In this document: piece after piece, positions 1-10,399 of the stretch
Layout of the letters: each line of letters starts with the position of its first letter
Numbering within the stretch: position 1 is the first letter of the stretch
Source: Spisula solida
Lineage: Eukaryota; Mollusca; Bivalvia; Venerida; Mactridae
Direction: 5' to 3'
NCBI GenBank assembly: GCA_947247005.1
Contig: OX365947.1
Span: forward strand, 32,692,760-32,756,759
Length of the DNA: 64,000 nucleotides
The notes under the pieces: generated by a model
Told to the model about the DNA's origin: nothing
The model's input: the letters and a program-made list of their open reading frames with translations, nothing else
Database searches by the model: none
Made by a program: the position numbers and the translations under genes

Positions 1-860
1 GAAATATTCATATATAAAAAGGTATACAGTAAAAACACAAGCACACTTATAAGATTAAGTTTCTTTTTCGCCTATTTTATTTGGTGTAAGCACACAAAAT
101 CACCTGTTTTTGTGATATTAATAGACATGAGTCGACGAAAGCTACGTTATTAAACCCTTTGACAACAATCAATCAAAAGCAACGAAAAGAACGATTGTCT
201 AGTCGTCGTAAAAATACGAACTATAAAAACAAACAGGTCATTTATTCCATTACAGCAACATTGTCCATCTTCCAGCCTTAAAACATGAACCAAATGAATG
301 TCTCAAGAAGAAATGAAACATAGCTTGTATCAAAAACGGTATGGTTACAATCAGCGCGTCTGATCTAATGATCAAATCATTTAACAGAGACCCAAGTGTA
401 CAACAGATATTTCTCATCATGCAGCAATAGCTAGGCAGTACAAAAACAAAACCAACGTAATAAAAGTCGGATAGGAAGAAAATGGATTTTATGACGCAGA
501 AAGTGTTGTAAAGTTTCAAGTATACTTAAAGGGATGCTGAACAATAACACCTAATCGGACAGGACAGATAACACACGAAAAAAGTAAAATGGTAGATTGC
601 ATGTACAATAACAAACACAAGGACAACAATTCGCAAGAGGAAATGAAACTGCACAGCTACAGAAACAAAGACGGTAATTTACCCAAAGTGCTTGCCGCCC
701 AAGTCAGCCTAACACAACTACAGTAAGAGCCAGCAGCCGAGAACTACTACACATCTCAACCCATATAGTAACACCCAGAGCCAGTAGCCGAGAACGACTA
801 CACATCACGACCCACATAATAACACACTATAGAAAGAGTACCTGCAAAGTGGCACAAACA
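1..860. other. Non-coding stretch with a two-copy tandem duplication
   Basis: I see no gene here. The one structure is a two-copy tandem duplication of about 50 bp at roughly 725-830: both copies carry the block GAGCCAG(C/T)AGCCGAGAAC followed by ACTACACATC. The remaining short open frames look like chance frames in AT-rich DNA. Confidence 0.6.
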
Positions 861-1530
861 AAATAATAATAATGACTTAAATTAAAGAGGCAACACAGTT
901 GGGCAAGCCCAGTCTTCCATGTAAACCTCTATGACGAATGATTTGTACATACACATGTTTACAAGAGTAAGCAAACAAAAAATAAATTCATGATAATACT
1001 GAAAAGAAAAAATATAGTTCATAATACAAGTGTAAATAACAAATATGTGACAATATTCACATACCGACTTCACGAAGCAAAATAATAATAATTGTGACAA
1101 TATTCACAAAGAAAATTAATTCTGTCCACCAGATTAAAACCATGTGAGGTGTGTTTTTAACGGTATTTAGTGAATTTGACAGACGTATGTTAAGGGGTAT
1201 TTTGTTTCAGATTTTTGGACCAGAGTATGCAATAGATTTTCTGCAGAATTCTAGTCTAGGTCTTGGAATTTAGAATGCATTGTTTGAATGAGATCTTAAG
1301 GATGTATTGTTACATTCAATTAATAGGTTTGACAAGTACTCGGGAAATAAATTAAGGGATTTATAGACAAATATATTTTTGATAAAATATACGGTCTTGT
1401 ATGTTCATCCATTTCAGATCAGTGAATAGGGTTTGAGTTGGTGCATCATAAGCTTATCTAAAATTATTTAGCTGCTCTTTTCTGGACTTTATGCAACCTA
1501 TTTATAATCCATCAATGCAAATGCCCCAGA
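861..1530 (-). mobile_element. 3' part of a CR1/L2-like LINE, 5' truncated
   Basis: Read on the minus strand, 1530 to 1140 encodes the C-terminal end of a non-LTR retrotransposon reverse transcriptase, broken by frameshifts and stops. Recognisable blocks, each in a shifted frame, are RLHKVQKRAAK (about 1500-1468), TLFTDLKWMNIQDRIFY (about 1436-1383), VYKSLNLFPEYLSNL (about 1370-1325), LRSHSNNAF (about 1302-1270), SIAYSGPKI (about 1235-1208) and IPLNIRLSNSLNTV (about 1200-1158). This block order is typical of LINE ORF2 C-termini. It is followed by a 3'UTR and an (ATT)n-type tail at 861-873. The 3'UTR motif ATGGAAGA near 920 also occurs in the 61.4-kb copy. At least three frame breaks make it a dead copy. 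Confidence 0.8.
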
Positions 1531-1635
1531 TAGTGCAGCAAATGAACACATGTTAATAAATAAAAAGGCACAGTGTCAAAAACGTTGACGATTGACAAAT
1601 GGATTCCGTGTAATATCAGATAGATGGTGTCCGCT

Positions 1636-1944
1636 TGTAGCATAATGGGCTAAGACTCAAAGACACCGTTTCAGTTCTACAGTTTATTCAGTTGCAGTGT
1701 ACATACAAGTCATACCTTCCAAGCGTCACTCGGCGCTCCAATTTCAACTAATCTTAACACAAATTGACTTGGCTTATATAGTGTATAGCCAGACATGTTT
1801 TACATAACATCTATAATTAGGTAAACTAATAATCGGCTTGTTCCGTGTATCATGACCCCTTTCTGTCAAAATATCAACCTTAAATTTAGCAGCTGTCAAC
1901 CCGGAGTTAACTCATATGAACTACAACATTGGTACAATGTTACA
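1636..1944 (-). repeat. LTR (3' LTR on the minus strand)
   Basis: This 309-bp LTR is identical to 5572-5880 apart from two T/C differences in the run at about 1858-1866. On the minus strand it carries TATATAA (complement of 1774-1780) and AATAAA (complement of 1683-1688). Because the element is on the minus strand, this is its downstream LTR. Confidence 0.9.
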
Positions 1945-1959
1945 CCTTATCATCTTACC
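1945..1959 (-). other. Polypurine tract candidate
   Basis: On the minus strand the 15 bases immediately before the downstream LTR read GGTAAGATGATAAGG, 12 purines in 15. This is where the plus-strand primer of an LTR retrotransposon should lie. Assignment rests on position and composition only. Confidence 0.55.
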
Positions 1960-4900
1960 AAAAAAATAATTAAAAAAAAACTACTATACTTGCATTTACT
2001 TAATACTCAATTTAATTTCCCCAAATATATACTTATAATTAATTACTCCAGAACTCCGATTATTGTTTACACCTTATAACTGAGATGACAATTGACACAG
2101 AGTATCTCTCCATATAATTATCACCTCTGAGAACCTTGATCACATATAAATATCTGAATGATCAAGGTAAACAATACATTTTGATATAACAATTCAGATT
2201 CAAATGTATATATTTTTCCAACGCTTTATCATAATTTCGCTTGATATTGTCTGTAGTATCGTATTCCTGAATAATATAATCACACAACATATACACATGA
2301 CATTAACACAATTAAACACTTGAATTTTCATAAATTGCGGCTTTTACTCATACAAATTTTAAACGGAACGCCTCTGAACACTGGAAGATATTCACTGCAG
2401 TTCGTTGTTTATTTCCAGCTTCAGTTACAATGTGAGTCCGTGTTTACTAGCCGCAGTGTCTTCATTTCCTGGAATGTATAGTATTGACATGATTAATATC
2501 TATATATAGTTTGATAACAACCCCGTAAGAAATTATATATACTATGTATGTATTTGTATTTGCAAGTTACAAATTACTTCATAGATACAACATGCTTCAT
2601 TTATATTGACATATTCTGCTTATTTAATTGATCAGTTTCTAATATCATCTTACTATATTAAACTTCTGACACGCATACCATCTCTATTCATATTATAAAA
2701 CTTCCATGAACTTAATATTAACTCAACTTCATAATACATAAACAACTGCAACATAAACTTATACAACTAATTCAACATTGCCCAACACCCAATAATTAAA
2801 TTTGTTATTTTTAACCCAACACCTAGTTACAACAACATGAAAAAACATCTTTTTACATATCATAACACAGTAACATCTTCACTAATATTGATAATGGAAG
2901 TAATTTCTATTTTTGTAGTACATATACTAGCATATTATGGCAAAGTCCTCAAATCAAAATTTAAATCTTACGACAAAAAATCATAACGTACCCATTTGAC
3001 ATATAATTAACATTAGGTACACTTACTAATAATACAACAAAATTTAACATTACTATTTTTACTTTGAATGAACATCCTTAAAAGTACTGTATGAAGCTAT
3101 TATTATTTGTTATTTTTACCACAACCAATAACACAACCAACCCAAAACATGCAAAGATACTTAATATATGGCATCGGCAATGACTTCTTCGGATTCCAGT
3201 TGAACTTTGGCGTCCATCAGCATCTTATTTACTTGCCGTTGTACTATTTCCACAATCATCGTATAGCTGTTGACACATCATTTCCACTTCTCTACGTTGA
3301 AACTCGTTGAATAGCCATCCAGCGTCGACGTGCAATAGTTGCCATGGTTGAAACTATTACTATAATATCCATGTTAATTTCATGGATCATCAAATTATTC
3401 CCACTTGACCGATGAAGTAATCCCCTTATACTCGTTGACATAGTTCATATACTATTATTCGATATTCTGTTAATTCCTGGATCTATCTGGATCTATCTGG
3501 ATCTGTCGGTAATACACCGAGCCATCCGTGAAGTTTTAGACTTCTACCCGGAATGATGCCCTGTGCAATCGGCCTTGAAGTATAGTTTCCTCTTGAAGCA
3601 CACATCTTCTGGTAGGCATATACTTGAATACTGGACTTGGGATTGTTGATAGTCTCGCATCGTTTGGAGTATTACACCATATATGACATGGTTTTGTAAT
3701 TGTATTGCTCATGCAGACAATACTCAAAAGGTATTTTTGATTTCATCTCCCATCCATCTTATTACCCGAACCGATGTGTTTTCACTGTTGGTCTGGACAG
3801 GTATATAGTGGTATGAATGCTATTAGTTGCCTATTGCTTGATCAAGTGTTTTTAATTTAATACACATTTTTTTAACAAAATAAAATAGCTAAGGTACCCA
3901 GTGCGGCAATGGTGATCATAATAACTACTCATAATGGAAATACATGTTGAACGCTTGTCATGGACTTCTATCAAAGTAACTATTTTGATTTATTTATTAG
4001 TTTATTCATTGGAAAGTTTCAATTCCTTCTTATGCTTTGATACGCTTACAATTAATTAATTAACTTACTACTATTGTGCTTGAACTTGAGTTCTCAAACT
4101 AATATCCTAACGTTATATAATCATTGAATGTCCTACAGTTAATGTCTAACTTAATGAATTGCATTATTCATTATTTTGTGTACATGGCGTAATATAAGTG
4201 AAGTGTAACTTTAATTTTAAATCTAATAATATCGGTTGATAACCATTACAACATAATCGACTCTCCGTATCTATAACAATATTGATATAATCGGATAATA
4301 CAGTCGTTTTATTGAATAACAAATATTCCTATGTTGCTGATTGCCTAACATGCTAATGACTTTTACCGATTTCATCATATTCAATTACTGTATTCATAAC
4401 ATATGTATATAGTCAAATGTTTCTACGCATAATTTCGTTTTTATTATACTTTTCATAAAAATATCTTAAACAATATTTACAACATAAACCGATTATCCCT
4501 ACTATAATCTTATTGCTATCTCTTCTGATATTATACTAGTCGTTTTATGAATAAAATCATAATTATATATGTGCCTTCTGATTTCCTAAAAAATACCGGC
4601 TATCGACTTATCGTAACAATATCGTTAAAATAACAATAGAACAAAGACTCCAAAATAACCGATCTTCCTCAACTAACCGATCTTCCTCAACTTACTCTGA
4701 TATTATAGACAGTCGTTTCAAAATACATTCATATGCCTTCTGATTTCTAATAAATACTGGCCTTCGACTTCTTATATAATATGTCTCTACTACTAATTAT
4801 GTTCTCATAACATTTATCTCAACACAACAATAACACATACCGACCCTCGTATCTAAACTCCAATATTATAATAGTCGTTATAATGAATAAAACATATTCA

Positions 4901-5312
4901 TATGCAACTTATTTGCTCTCGACTTCTATATAATACTTAATATCTCGACAATATACTCAAAAATTCTTACAAATAATTATGTTCGCATAATATCTATTTG
5001 TAGACATCGGTCAACAACCGTAAAACCATAATACACACCCGATTCTCCTAACGAATAATCATATCAACATTATTGACTATTACGACATGTTATACTCACT
5101 ATTTACAGTCTATACATTTGATACATTATTTAAATTTCAATTTTTTATATAACCACACTGCATTAATATTTACAATTTACCACGTGATGTATATGCACTT
5201 GACAACTTGACATGATAAAATTTTAATCAATTTCAGTTACGTATTTGAACGTTTTGACATTTTTCATTTTTATATTTACAGGTAATTTTATCATTTATAT
5301 TTATTAATTAGC
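1960..5312 (-). other. Non-coding interior of the LTR element
   Basis: About 3.35 kb of AT-rich DNA between the LTRs with no long frame and no recognisable pol motif on either strand. Frames of 60-67 codons at 3107-3310 (plus) and 3536-3727 (minus) have no domain I can name. The stretch 3480-3510 contains three copies of ATCTATCTGG-like decamers. Degraded env- or pol-derived sequence cannot be excluded by eye. Confidence 0.6.
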
Positions 5313-5453
5313 CTAAAATAGTCCGCTTAAGTAACTAAGTATAACATTTTCTTTCCATTTAATCCATGATTTATATTGATTTGAATTTCCATCATATTCT
5401 AAGATCACACTTGCGACACCCTGGGTACTTACAGCTTTTAAACCATTCGCCAT
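5313..5453 (-). pseudogene. Truncated gag-like N-terminus (46 codons)
   Basis: A short frame starts with ATG at 5453 and stops at TAG (5315-5313). It lies about 120 bp inside the 5' LTR on the minus strand, where gag should begin. The peptide contains VILEYDGNSNQYKSWIKWKE; a tyrosine/phenylalanine-aspartate/asparagine-glycine motif followed by an aromatic-rich helix is common near the start of invertebrate LTR-retrotransposon gag proteins. The frame ends after 46 residues and nothing gag-like follows, so it is truncated. The family resemblance is from memory and by eye. It could be a chance frame, but its position, ATG context and composition argue against that. Confidence 0.5.
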
Positions 5454-5507
5454 AATTTAAAATTTATTATCTTCTCGACACAAGCAAAATAGAACTTTAC
5501 AAACATT

Positions 5508-5517
5508 CACTCACCTC
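5508..5517 (-). promoter_or_regulatory. Strong 5' splice-donor-like site in the LTR element leader
   Basis: The minus strand reads GAGGTGAGTG between the LTR and the gag-like ATG. It matches the consensus donor (AG/GTGAGT) almost perfectly. Use as a donor is an inference; no matching acceptor was assigned. Confidence 0.35.
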
Positions 5518-5543
5518 ATTCGTATAGTGGTTCGTACTGTTCA

Positions 5544-5560
5544 TCCTGGTCACGACACCA
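5544..5560 (-). other. Primer-binding-site candidate
   Basis: Eleven bases inside the minus-strand 5' LTR the sequence reads TGGTGTCGTGACCAGGA. TGG is the complement of the tRNA 3' CCA, and the position is right for a PBS. I did not identify the matching tRNA. The larger than usual spacing from the LTR edge is unusual for Gypsy elements. Confidence 0.6.
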
Positions 5561-5571
5561 AAATTTAGTCT

Positions 5572-5880
5572 TGTAGCATAATGGGCTAAGACTCAAAGAC
5601 ACCGTTTCAGTTCTACAGTTTATTCAGTTGCAGTGTACATACAAGTCATACCTTCCAAGCGTCACTCGGCGCTCCAATTTCAACTAATCTTAACACAAAT
5701 TGACTTGGCTTATATAGTGTATAGCCAGACATGTTTTACATAACATCTATAATTAGGTAAACTAATAATCGGCTTGTTCCGTGTATCATGACCCCCTCCT
5801 GTCAAAATATCAACCTTAAATTTAGCAGCTGTCAACCCGGAGTTAACTCATATGAACTACAACATTGGTACAATGTTACA
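5572..5880 (-). repeat. LTR (5' LTR on the minus strand)
   Basis: This 309-bp LTR is the partner of 1636-1944. Reading the minus strand, a TATATAA box (complement of 5710-5716) is followed about 90 bases later by AATAAA (complement of 5619-5624), the order expected for U3-R-U5. Confidence 0.9.
5710..5716 (-). promoter_or_regulatory. TATA box of the LTR promoter
   Basis: Minus-strand TATATAA within the 5' LTR, upstream of the LTR polyadenylation signal. The same box is conserved in the other LTR at 1774-1780. Confidence 0.55.
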
Positions 5881-6319
5881 CGCTGGCCTGGCACAACTTC
5901 GCAAGCAAACACTTTCTCTTATGAAATGTATACACGCTCAATTTACAAACTCAAAACGTTTGAAAACAAATAGCCGTAGTTCGGGTTTCCATGTGTCACG
6001 TTGGATGTAGCTAAGGTAACAACAAGCAATTCTATTCTTCCACTTACTGTACTGACAGCTATATGACAACCATTACACAACTGAATATTATATTATATTC
6101 AATCCACTCTCAACCACGATAAAAACAGAAACGTCAAAAAAACACCAACACTTTATGTCGAAATACTTCTGAATATTTGTCAATGTGCTAACGATATTTT
6201 GCTGTATGCTTTTATTGTAAAAATATTGCCATCTATCTTACTATCGTATACCGGAATTTATACGTTAAATGAACGTACTCTTACAAACGCTAGACAGTGT
6301 GTACATATTACTTTTATAT

Positions 6320-6640
6320 TGAACAAATAAATCATTTTCCAAAATATCACAGTTAGCAACGTAATAATAACCCTAAAACAAGAGAGGCCAAAAAATATTG
6401 ACACGATAAACGATTAAAGTGAACTGAAATACGAGCAACAGAACTGAATCTGGAAACTAACGAGACAAGAAATGGAAATTGCTTCCAATTTTGCTTTCAA
6501 TTTATTAAAAACTTTGTAACAGTATGCTATCCACATCAATCTAACTAGTGTGTATAGAATACCATAACGTTCATTGCGACTTTTAGTCTGCTTGTGGCAT
6601 TCAACAGTTCTTATATGCGCTTTTGATCAAAATTAATGTA
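6320..6640 (+). repeat. Interspersed repeat family A, copy 1
   Basis: This segment is similar to 11478-11790 and 53050-53215. Shared blocks are AATAAATCATTTTC, GAAATACGAGCA, TCTGGAAAC and AACGAGACA followed by GAAATGG. No ends, TIRs or coding sequence are evident, so the class is unknown. Confidence 0.65.
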
Positions 6641-6774
6641 AGTGACTGTTACTATAGTGCATTCAAAGTCAAACGAGAATCGTTATAAACATAAACTCGT
6701 CTGGTACAGTGGTAGTTAAACTTTTAATGGATTCGATATCAAATTGTTTTCAAAGCGCATTACATGCACAAAAG

Positions 6775-6850
6775 GCGATGTAGTGTAGTGGATGCGCACA
6801 CTTCCTACAAGTTTCAATTTTATTTGGAGTTGTAGGTTCGATCCCCATCG
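6775..6850 (+). other. tRNA-like segment in left foldback arm
   Basis: The A-box-like TAGTGTAGTGGATG (6781-6794) and the B box GGTTCGATCCC (6835-6845) have tRNA-like spacing. The middle is AT-rich and I cannot fold a complete cloverleaf. It is a tRNA-derived sequence rather than a functional gene. Confidence 0.6.
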
Positions 6851-7191
6851 TTTTTATTACATGTACCCATGTTATAAATTCTCATATTATACTACTGCCT
6901 TAATGAATCAATACTTCAAATGCTACAATATTTATGTTTTAGTGAATATATTATATAATTGTATGATTATTTTACTGTAGATAGAAAATAGATAATTGAA
7001 AAGATACAACTTGATAGACAAAGAACAAAAAAATAACACACAAATAAAACTACATATGTACTGTAAGTTCAATAAGTAATAGTAATGAGAGAACTATCCC
7101 ATTCAAAAGAATAGGGGGGGGGGGGCTAATGTTTTATATAATAAAAGAGATACATTCAATCAATAGTCTCATACATGAAAACTAGGTTTTG

Positions 7192-7266
7192 TTAGTCGAG
7201 TGGATAAGCATGCCGCTGTTATACAAGTGATTTTGTTGAGAATTTGTTCTTGAAATCTCGCCATTG
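7192..7266 (+). other. tRNA-like A-box segment in foldback spacer
   Basis: TTAGTCGAGTGGATAAG (7192-7208) is a good A-box/D-arm match. The downstream B-box position is poor (GTTCTTGAAATC). It is probably a decayed tRNA-derived head. Confidence 0.35.
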
Positions 7267-7549
7267 GTTCGACAATTTTTATTTTTTATTTTTTTACAAG
7301 TACCTTTTTTGTTTTTATAACTAATATAATACACGTAGTAAGGTATGTTGAATTATTTGTGTGTTATGTTGTCGAATTGTATCTTTTAAATCATTTAAGT
7401 TTTATCTACAGTACAATTATCATACAATTATATAATCTATTCACGGCAGCATTAAAAGTTATCATTTGCAGTATCGATACATTAAAGCAGTAGTATAAAA
7501 TGAGACTTTAAATCATGGATACGTGTTATTAAAAAAAAATTAAATTGTG

Positions 7550-7617
7550 GAGATCGAACCTACAACTGGGAATAAAATTGAAACTTGTAGGAAGTGTACG
7601 TATCCTCTACACCACAG
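7550..7617 (-). other. tRNA-like segment in right foldback arm
   Basis: The minus strand reads GTGGTGTAGAGGATACG (A-box region) followed by GGTTCGATCTCC (B-box region). It is the inverted counterpart of 6775-6850. Confidence 0.6.
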
Positions 7618-7896
7618 CGCCTTTGGTGTATACAGTGTGCTTTGAACACGATTTGATATCGAACCCATTCAAAGTTTACCTGCCAGACGAGTTTCTGTTG
7701 ATAACGATTCTCGTTTGACTTTGAACGCACTATATTTTCTTTCGGTAATAATATACAGCTTGGATTCCTCTATGGGCATATGGATTAATCCGCAGATCGT
7801 GTTAGAATATATATTTTATATGAGTGGGACTTTTTGCACATGCTAGTTTTGCGTGACACTAAATGTGAGCGGTATTGTTTGTATAATGTAAATCTA

Positions 7897-8727
7897 CGAG
7901 GGATGTTTAGAAATAACGAAGACTTTTGCTGATTACGATTAATGTTGTAGAAAGATTTTATATGAACAAGTTATTTGAAATCGGAATTATCGGGCCATCT
8001 GATGGTAATTTTTTCAAAACATTTTTTTTAAACACGCCCTTTTAATAATCATGTTTACGCGTACCTGGGGCAACCGCTTTTTCCACTTTGTGTCATTTCT
8101 TTTACTAGTGATAGTATCACCATGGTTACGCGTACCCGGGGCAACTCCTTTTTCCACTTTGTGTCATTACTTTTACAAGTGATACTGATAGTATCATTTC
8201 AAGTTAAACTTTCTGTTTAAAACTCCACCAATACTAGTATGGCATGCAATATAAATAAATGTACACAGACGTTTTGGTGACATTTGAACGTTGACGTTTA
8301 CGTTGCGTGTTTCAGGCATACAAAACGGTACGCGTGGTCAAGAAAGAAATAGAAGAAATATATACGATATTTAGCAGGCTACCACCAACATAATCGTGAT
8401 TACCATCACAATTAGTATATAGGCATTTTTGAGAAGTACATTGGGTGTCAATTATTATATTCGAGACTTACTGAGGTGTTCACTGAGGTTATTTCATCGA
8501 CACCGAAATTGTAACGTCACTGACGTCATTGTCGTTGCCCCGGGTCCGTGGTAATGACTGTTTTTGATGAGCTATATTTTATGCCAGACTTGTTGCAGAT
8601 ACACCTAATTTAGTGTACTTATCGCAGACTGATTCCGAATTATGATTTATTATGTATTTATTATGTTTGTACTATAACCAATGCGAATTCCAGAGTTAAA
8701 GTCTACGTTATTTCTGAACATCCCTCG
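7897..8727. mobile_element. Mariner-type TIR element, non-autonomous
   Basis: The termini are inverted: CGAGGGATGTTTAGAAATAA at the left and, on the complement of the right end, CGAGGGATGTTCAGAAATAA. They continue with ACG(A/T)AGACTTT. TA lies directly outside both ends (7895-7896 and 8728-8729), the Tc1/mariner target. At 831 bp with no transposase frame it is a deletion derivative or MITE. A 70-80-bp tandem duplication with TTACGCGTACC(T/C)GGGGCAAC lies at about 8050-8190. Confidence 0.8.
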
Positions 8728-8730
8728 TAC

Positions 8731-9600
8731 CATGTGCAAAAGGAAGTAGAGCAAACATCCTCCGCTTTTATATGCTCCTTACATCCTAGGTATTTTACAT
8801 TAACAATTAGAGAAAATCGTAACGTGCCGAAATGCATGTTGCAGAATACGACCATTACTAAGCACGTATTCCTTGTTAAGTTAAGAGTTATAAAAAAATG
8901 AGGAACAGAAACAGGACACGATTCGAAACAAACATCAGGCGCCATTAGCCATTGTTGATGTTGAGTTGATCAGAATAACATTAATTTCCTGATTTGGTGA
9001 CTTTTAACCACATGAAGTATTCTTATAACAATTAGATACGATAGCAATGTAATTTCTCAATACTTCTCAAGACAACGTACGACATTATTTCAACAAACCT
9101 TTTGATGACATTACATTGTAAGACTTTATTTAGACTAGAAAAAAGTAGAACAAGCAGGAATTACTGTTCTATTACTTAAACGAATCACGCGTAAATGTAA
9201 ATGTTGCTTTTAAAAATGTTATATATTAAAGAAAGTGATTAAGCAACTTGTCGAGCAATAGTAAATACACGAGTAAATTCCTGTCTAAAAAAGGCAATGC
9301 TAATACAGTAAAAATGAATTTACATCGGTCCGCTAGGAATTTTGTTTTCACTTAAAACTAAGTATGGTGGGAAAGCTAAAAATGAACTATTTACGTGAGA
9401 ATGTTAAATTCTTAGGGGAATTGTTTTATGTTCTCTACGCCGGTTTCTACAACACAATAGACAATACCGAACTACACGAACTCGAAAAAGCTAAATAGAT
9501 ATCACAATCGTGGCTTAGGGTATTTAATAAAAATGATAATTAACCAGAGTATGTTGCCCTGTTTTTACTTTTAAACATTTCCTCATTGTCGCAACTTGTT
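8731..9600. other. Non-coding; short shared repeat at its start
   Basis: 8735-8800 resembles 13085-13150: both run from GAAGTAG-GCAAACA through a GCTCC block to ACATCCTAG. No gene is recognised. The 80-codon minus frame at 8703-8945 crosses a transposon end and is judged fortuitous. Confidence 0.5.
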
Positions 9601-9610
9601 TTTATGTTTT

Positions 9611-9876
9611 CAGGCCCCGATCTCCCGAAGCATCTCAAGTAGAAATCTCAACTCAAATTGAGAATTTGCTCAAATCAGAGTCTGAATTTGAGATAAATAG
9701 AAAGCTCAAGCTCTCGAATTTTTACTATAATAAACTCAGAATAAAGTTTCTGTTTTTGTTATACATTTGTAACAATTTAGAGTATAATTCCGCATGGAAA
9801 CGGTATCAAACGATAGGTGACAAAATTTGTGTTGAGACTGAGCTCAGATTGAGATGTTTCGGGAGATCGGGCCCTG
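9611..9876. mobile_element. Short TIR element (MITE), CAGGG ends
   Basis: The left end, CAGGCCCCGATCTCCCGAAG, and the complement of the right end, CAGGGCCCGATCTCCCGAAA, are inverted repeats that continue with CATCTCAA. The length is 266 bp with no transposase. CAGGG-type ends would suit a hAT-derived MITE, but the flanking octamers (TATGTTTT and TGCTCTGC) do not match, so the superfamily is unresolved. The 76-codon plus frame inside is incidental. Confidence 0.65.
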
Positions 9877-10275
9877 TGCTCTGCTGGTTATGTTGAGTGC
9901 TGCCTTCCCTGTCCGACTCTTTGACAGATGAAGCTAGGCATTGAAGCCGTTTTACTGTTCGAACTGGGCCATTCAGCTAGGGCATTTAGCTTTTTGATTG
10001 CTGAAACTATTTCATTATTCTTTTCGACAGCTTGGTTAGTTGTGTACTTTTTAGGATTTCTGACAGATAAAACTAGGCATTGAAGCCGTTTTACTGTTAG
10101 AACTGTTGTAACTGGGCCATTCAGCTTGGGCATTCAGCCTTTTGATTTCTAAACTAATTGATTCTACTTATCGACAGCTTGGACTTTGGCGGATCTTTTA
10201 CTTGTTTAGTTGGGCATTGTGCCTTGTATGTGTTTTATGTTTTCTGTGCTCGGTTGGTACAGTTGGGCATTGTGC
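9877..10275 (+). repeat. Rearranged LINE 3'UTR pieces with tandem duplication
   Basis: 9880-9915 matches the complement of 61683-61730 (GAGTGCTGCCTTCCCTGTC). A block of about 146 bp is then duplicated in tandem (about 9919-10064 and 10065-10205), each copy with GCATTGAAGCCGTTTTACTG and a CGACAGCTTGG block. A 53-bp duplication follows at about 10206-10310 with TTGGGCATTGTGCCTTGTAT. The 10230-10250 piece again resembles the 61.7-kb 3'UTR. Confidence 0.6.
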
Positions 10276-10399
10276 CTTGTATGTGTTTAATGTTGTCTGT
10301 GAAAGGGACGAAACACTAGGACATATAATGAGATGTATTTTCAAAAATTGTGGTTGAAAGTATAAACTGTCACATATTGTTTTCAAATAAAAGGGAAAT

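Larger units (their letters stand above)
1632..5884 (-). mobile_element. Non-autonomous LTR retrotransposon, young, minus strand
   Basis: Two direct repeats of 309 bp (1636-1944 and 5572-5880) begin TGTAGC and end GTTACA, so they carry the TG...CA ends of LTRs on either strand. They differ at only two positions, near 1860. The flanking tetranucleotide CGCT (1632-1635 and 5881-5884) is a target-site duplication. Minus-strand orientation is supported by four signals: a TGG-initial primer-binding-site candidate just inside the 5572-5880 LTR, a purine-rich tract just before the other LTR, a TATA box, and a downstream AATAAA in the LTR. The 3.6-kb interior has no reverse transcriptase, integrase or protease that I can recognise, only a 46-codon gag-like start. 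With LTRs this similar, I infer a non-autonomous element mobilised in trans. The superfamily (Gypsy or BEL/Pao) is unresolved. Confidence 0.88.
6653..7735. mobile_element. Foldback element with tRNA-like arms
   Basis: Two arms of about 390 bp (6653-7050 and about 7350-7735) are inverted copies, roughly 80% identical by eye, around a spacer of about 300 bp. The termini pair as TATAGTGC (6653-6660) with GCACTATA (7728-7735). Each arm carries a tRNA-like segment (6775-6850 plus; 7550-7617 minus) with A-box and B-box sequence. The spacer contains another A-box-like stretch at 7192-7208 and a poly-G run at 7113-7124. There is no transposase. I infer a foldback or large MITE-like element; I found no clear target duplication. 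Confidence 0.75.

Noticed and set aside
9611..9876. Definite hAT assignment from CAGGG ends
   Set aside because: The flanking 8-mers do not match, so no target duplication supports hAT.
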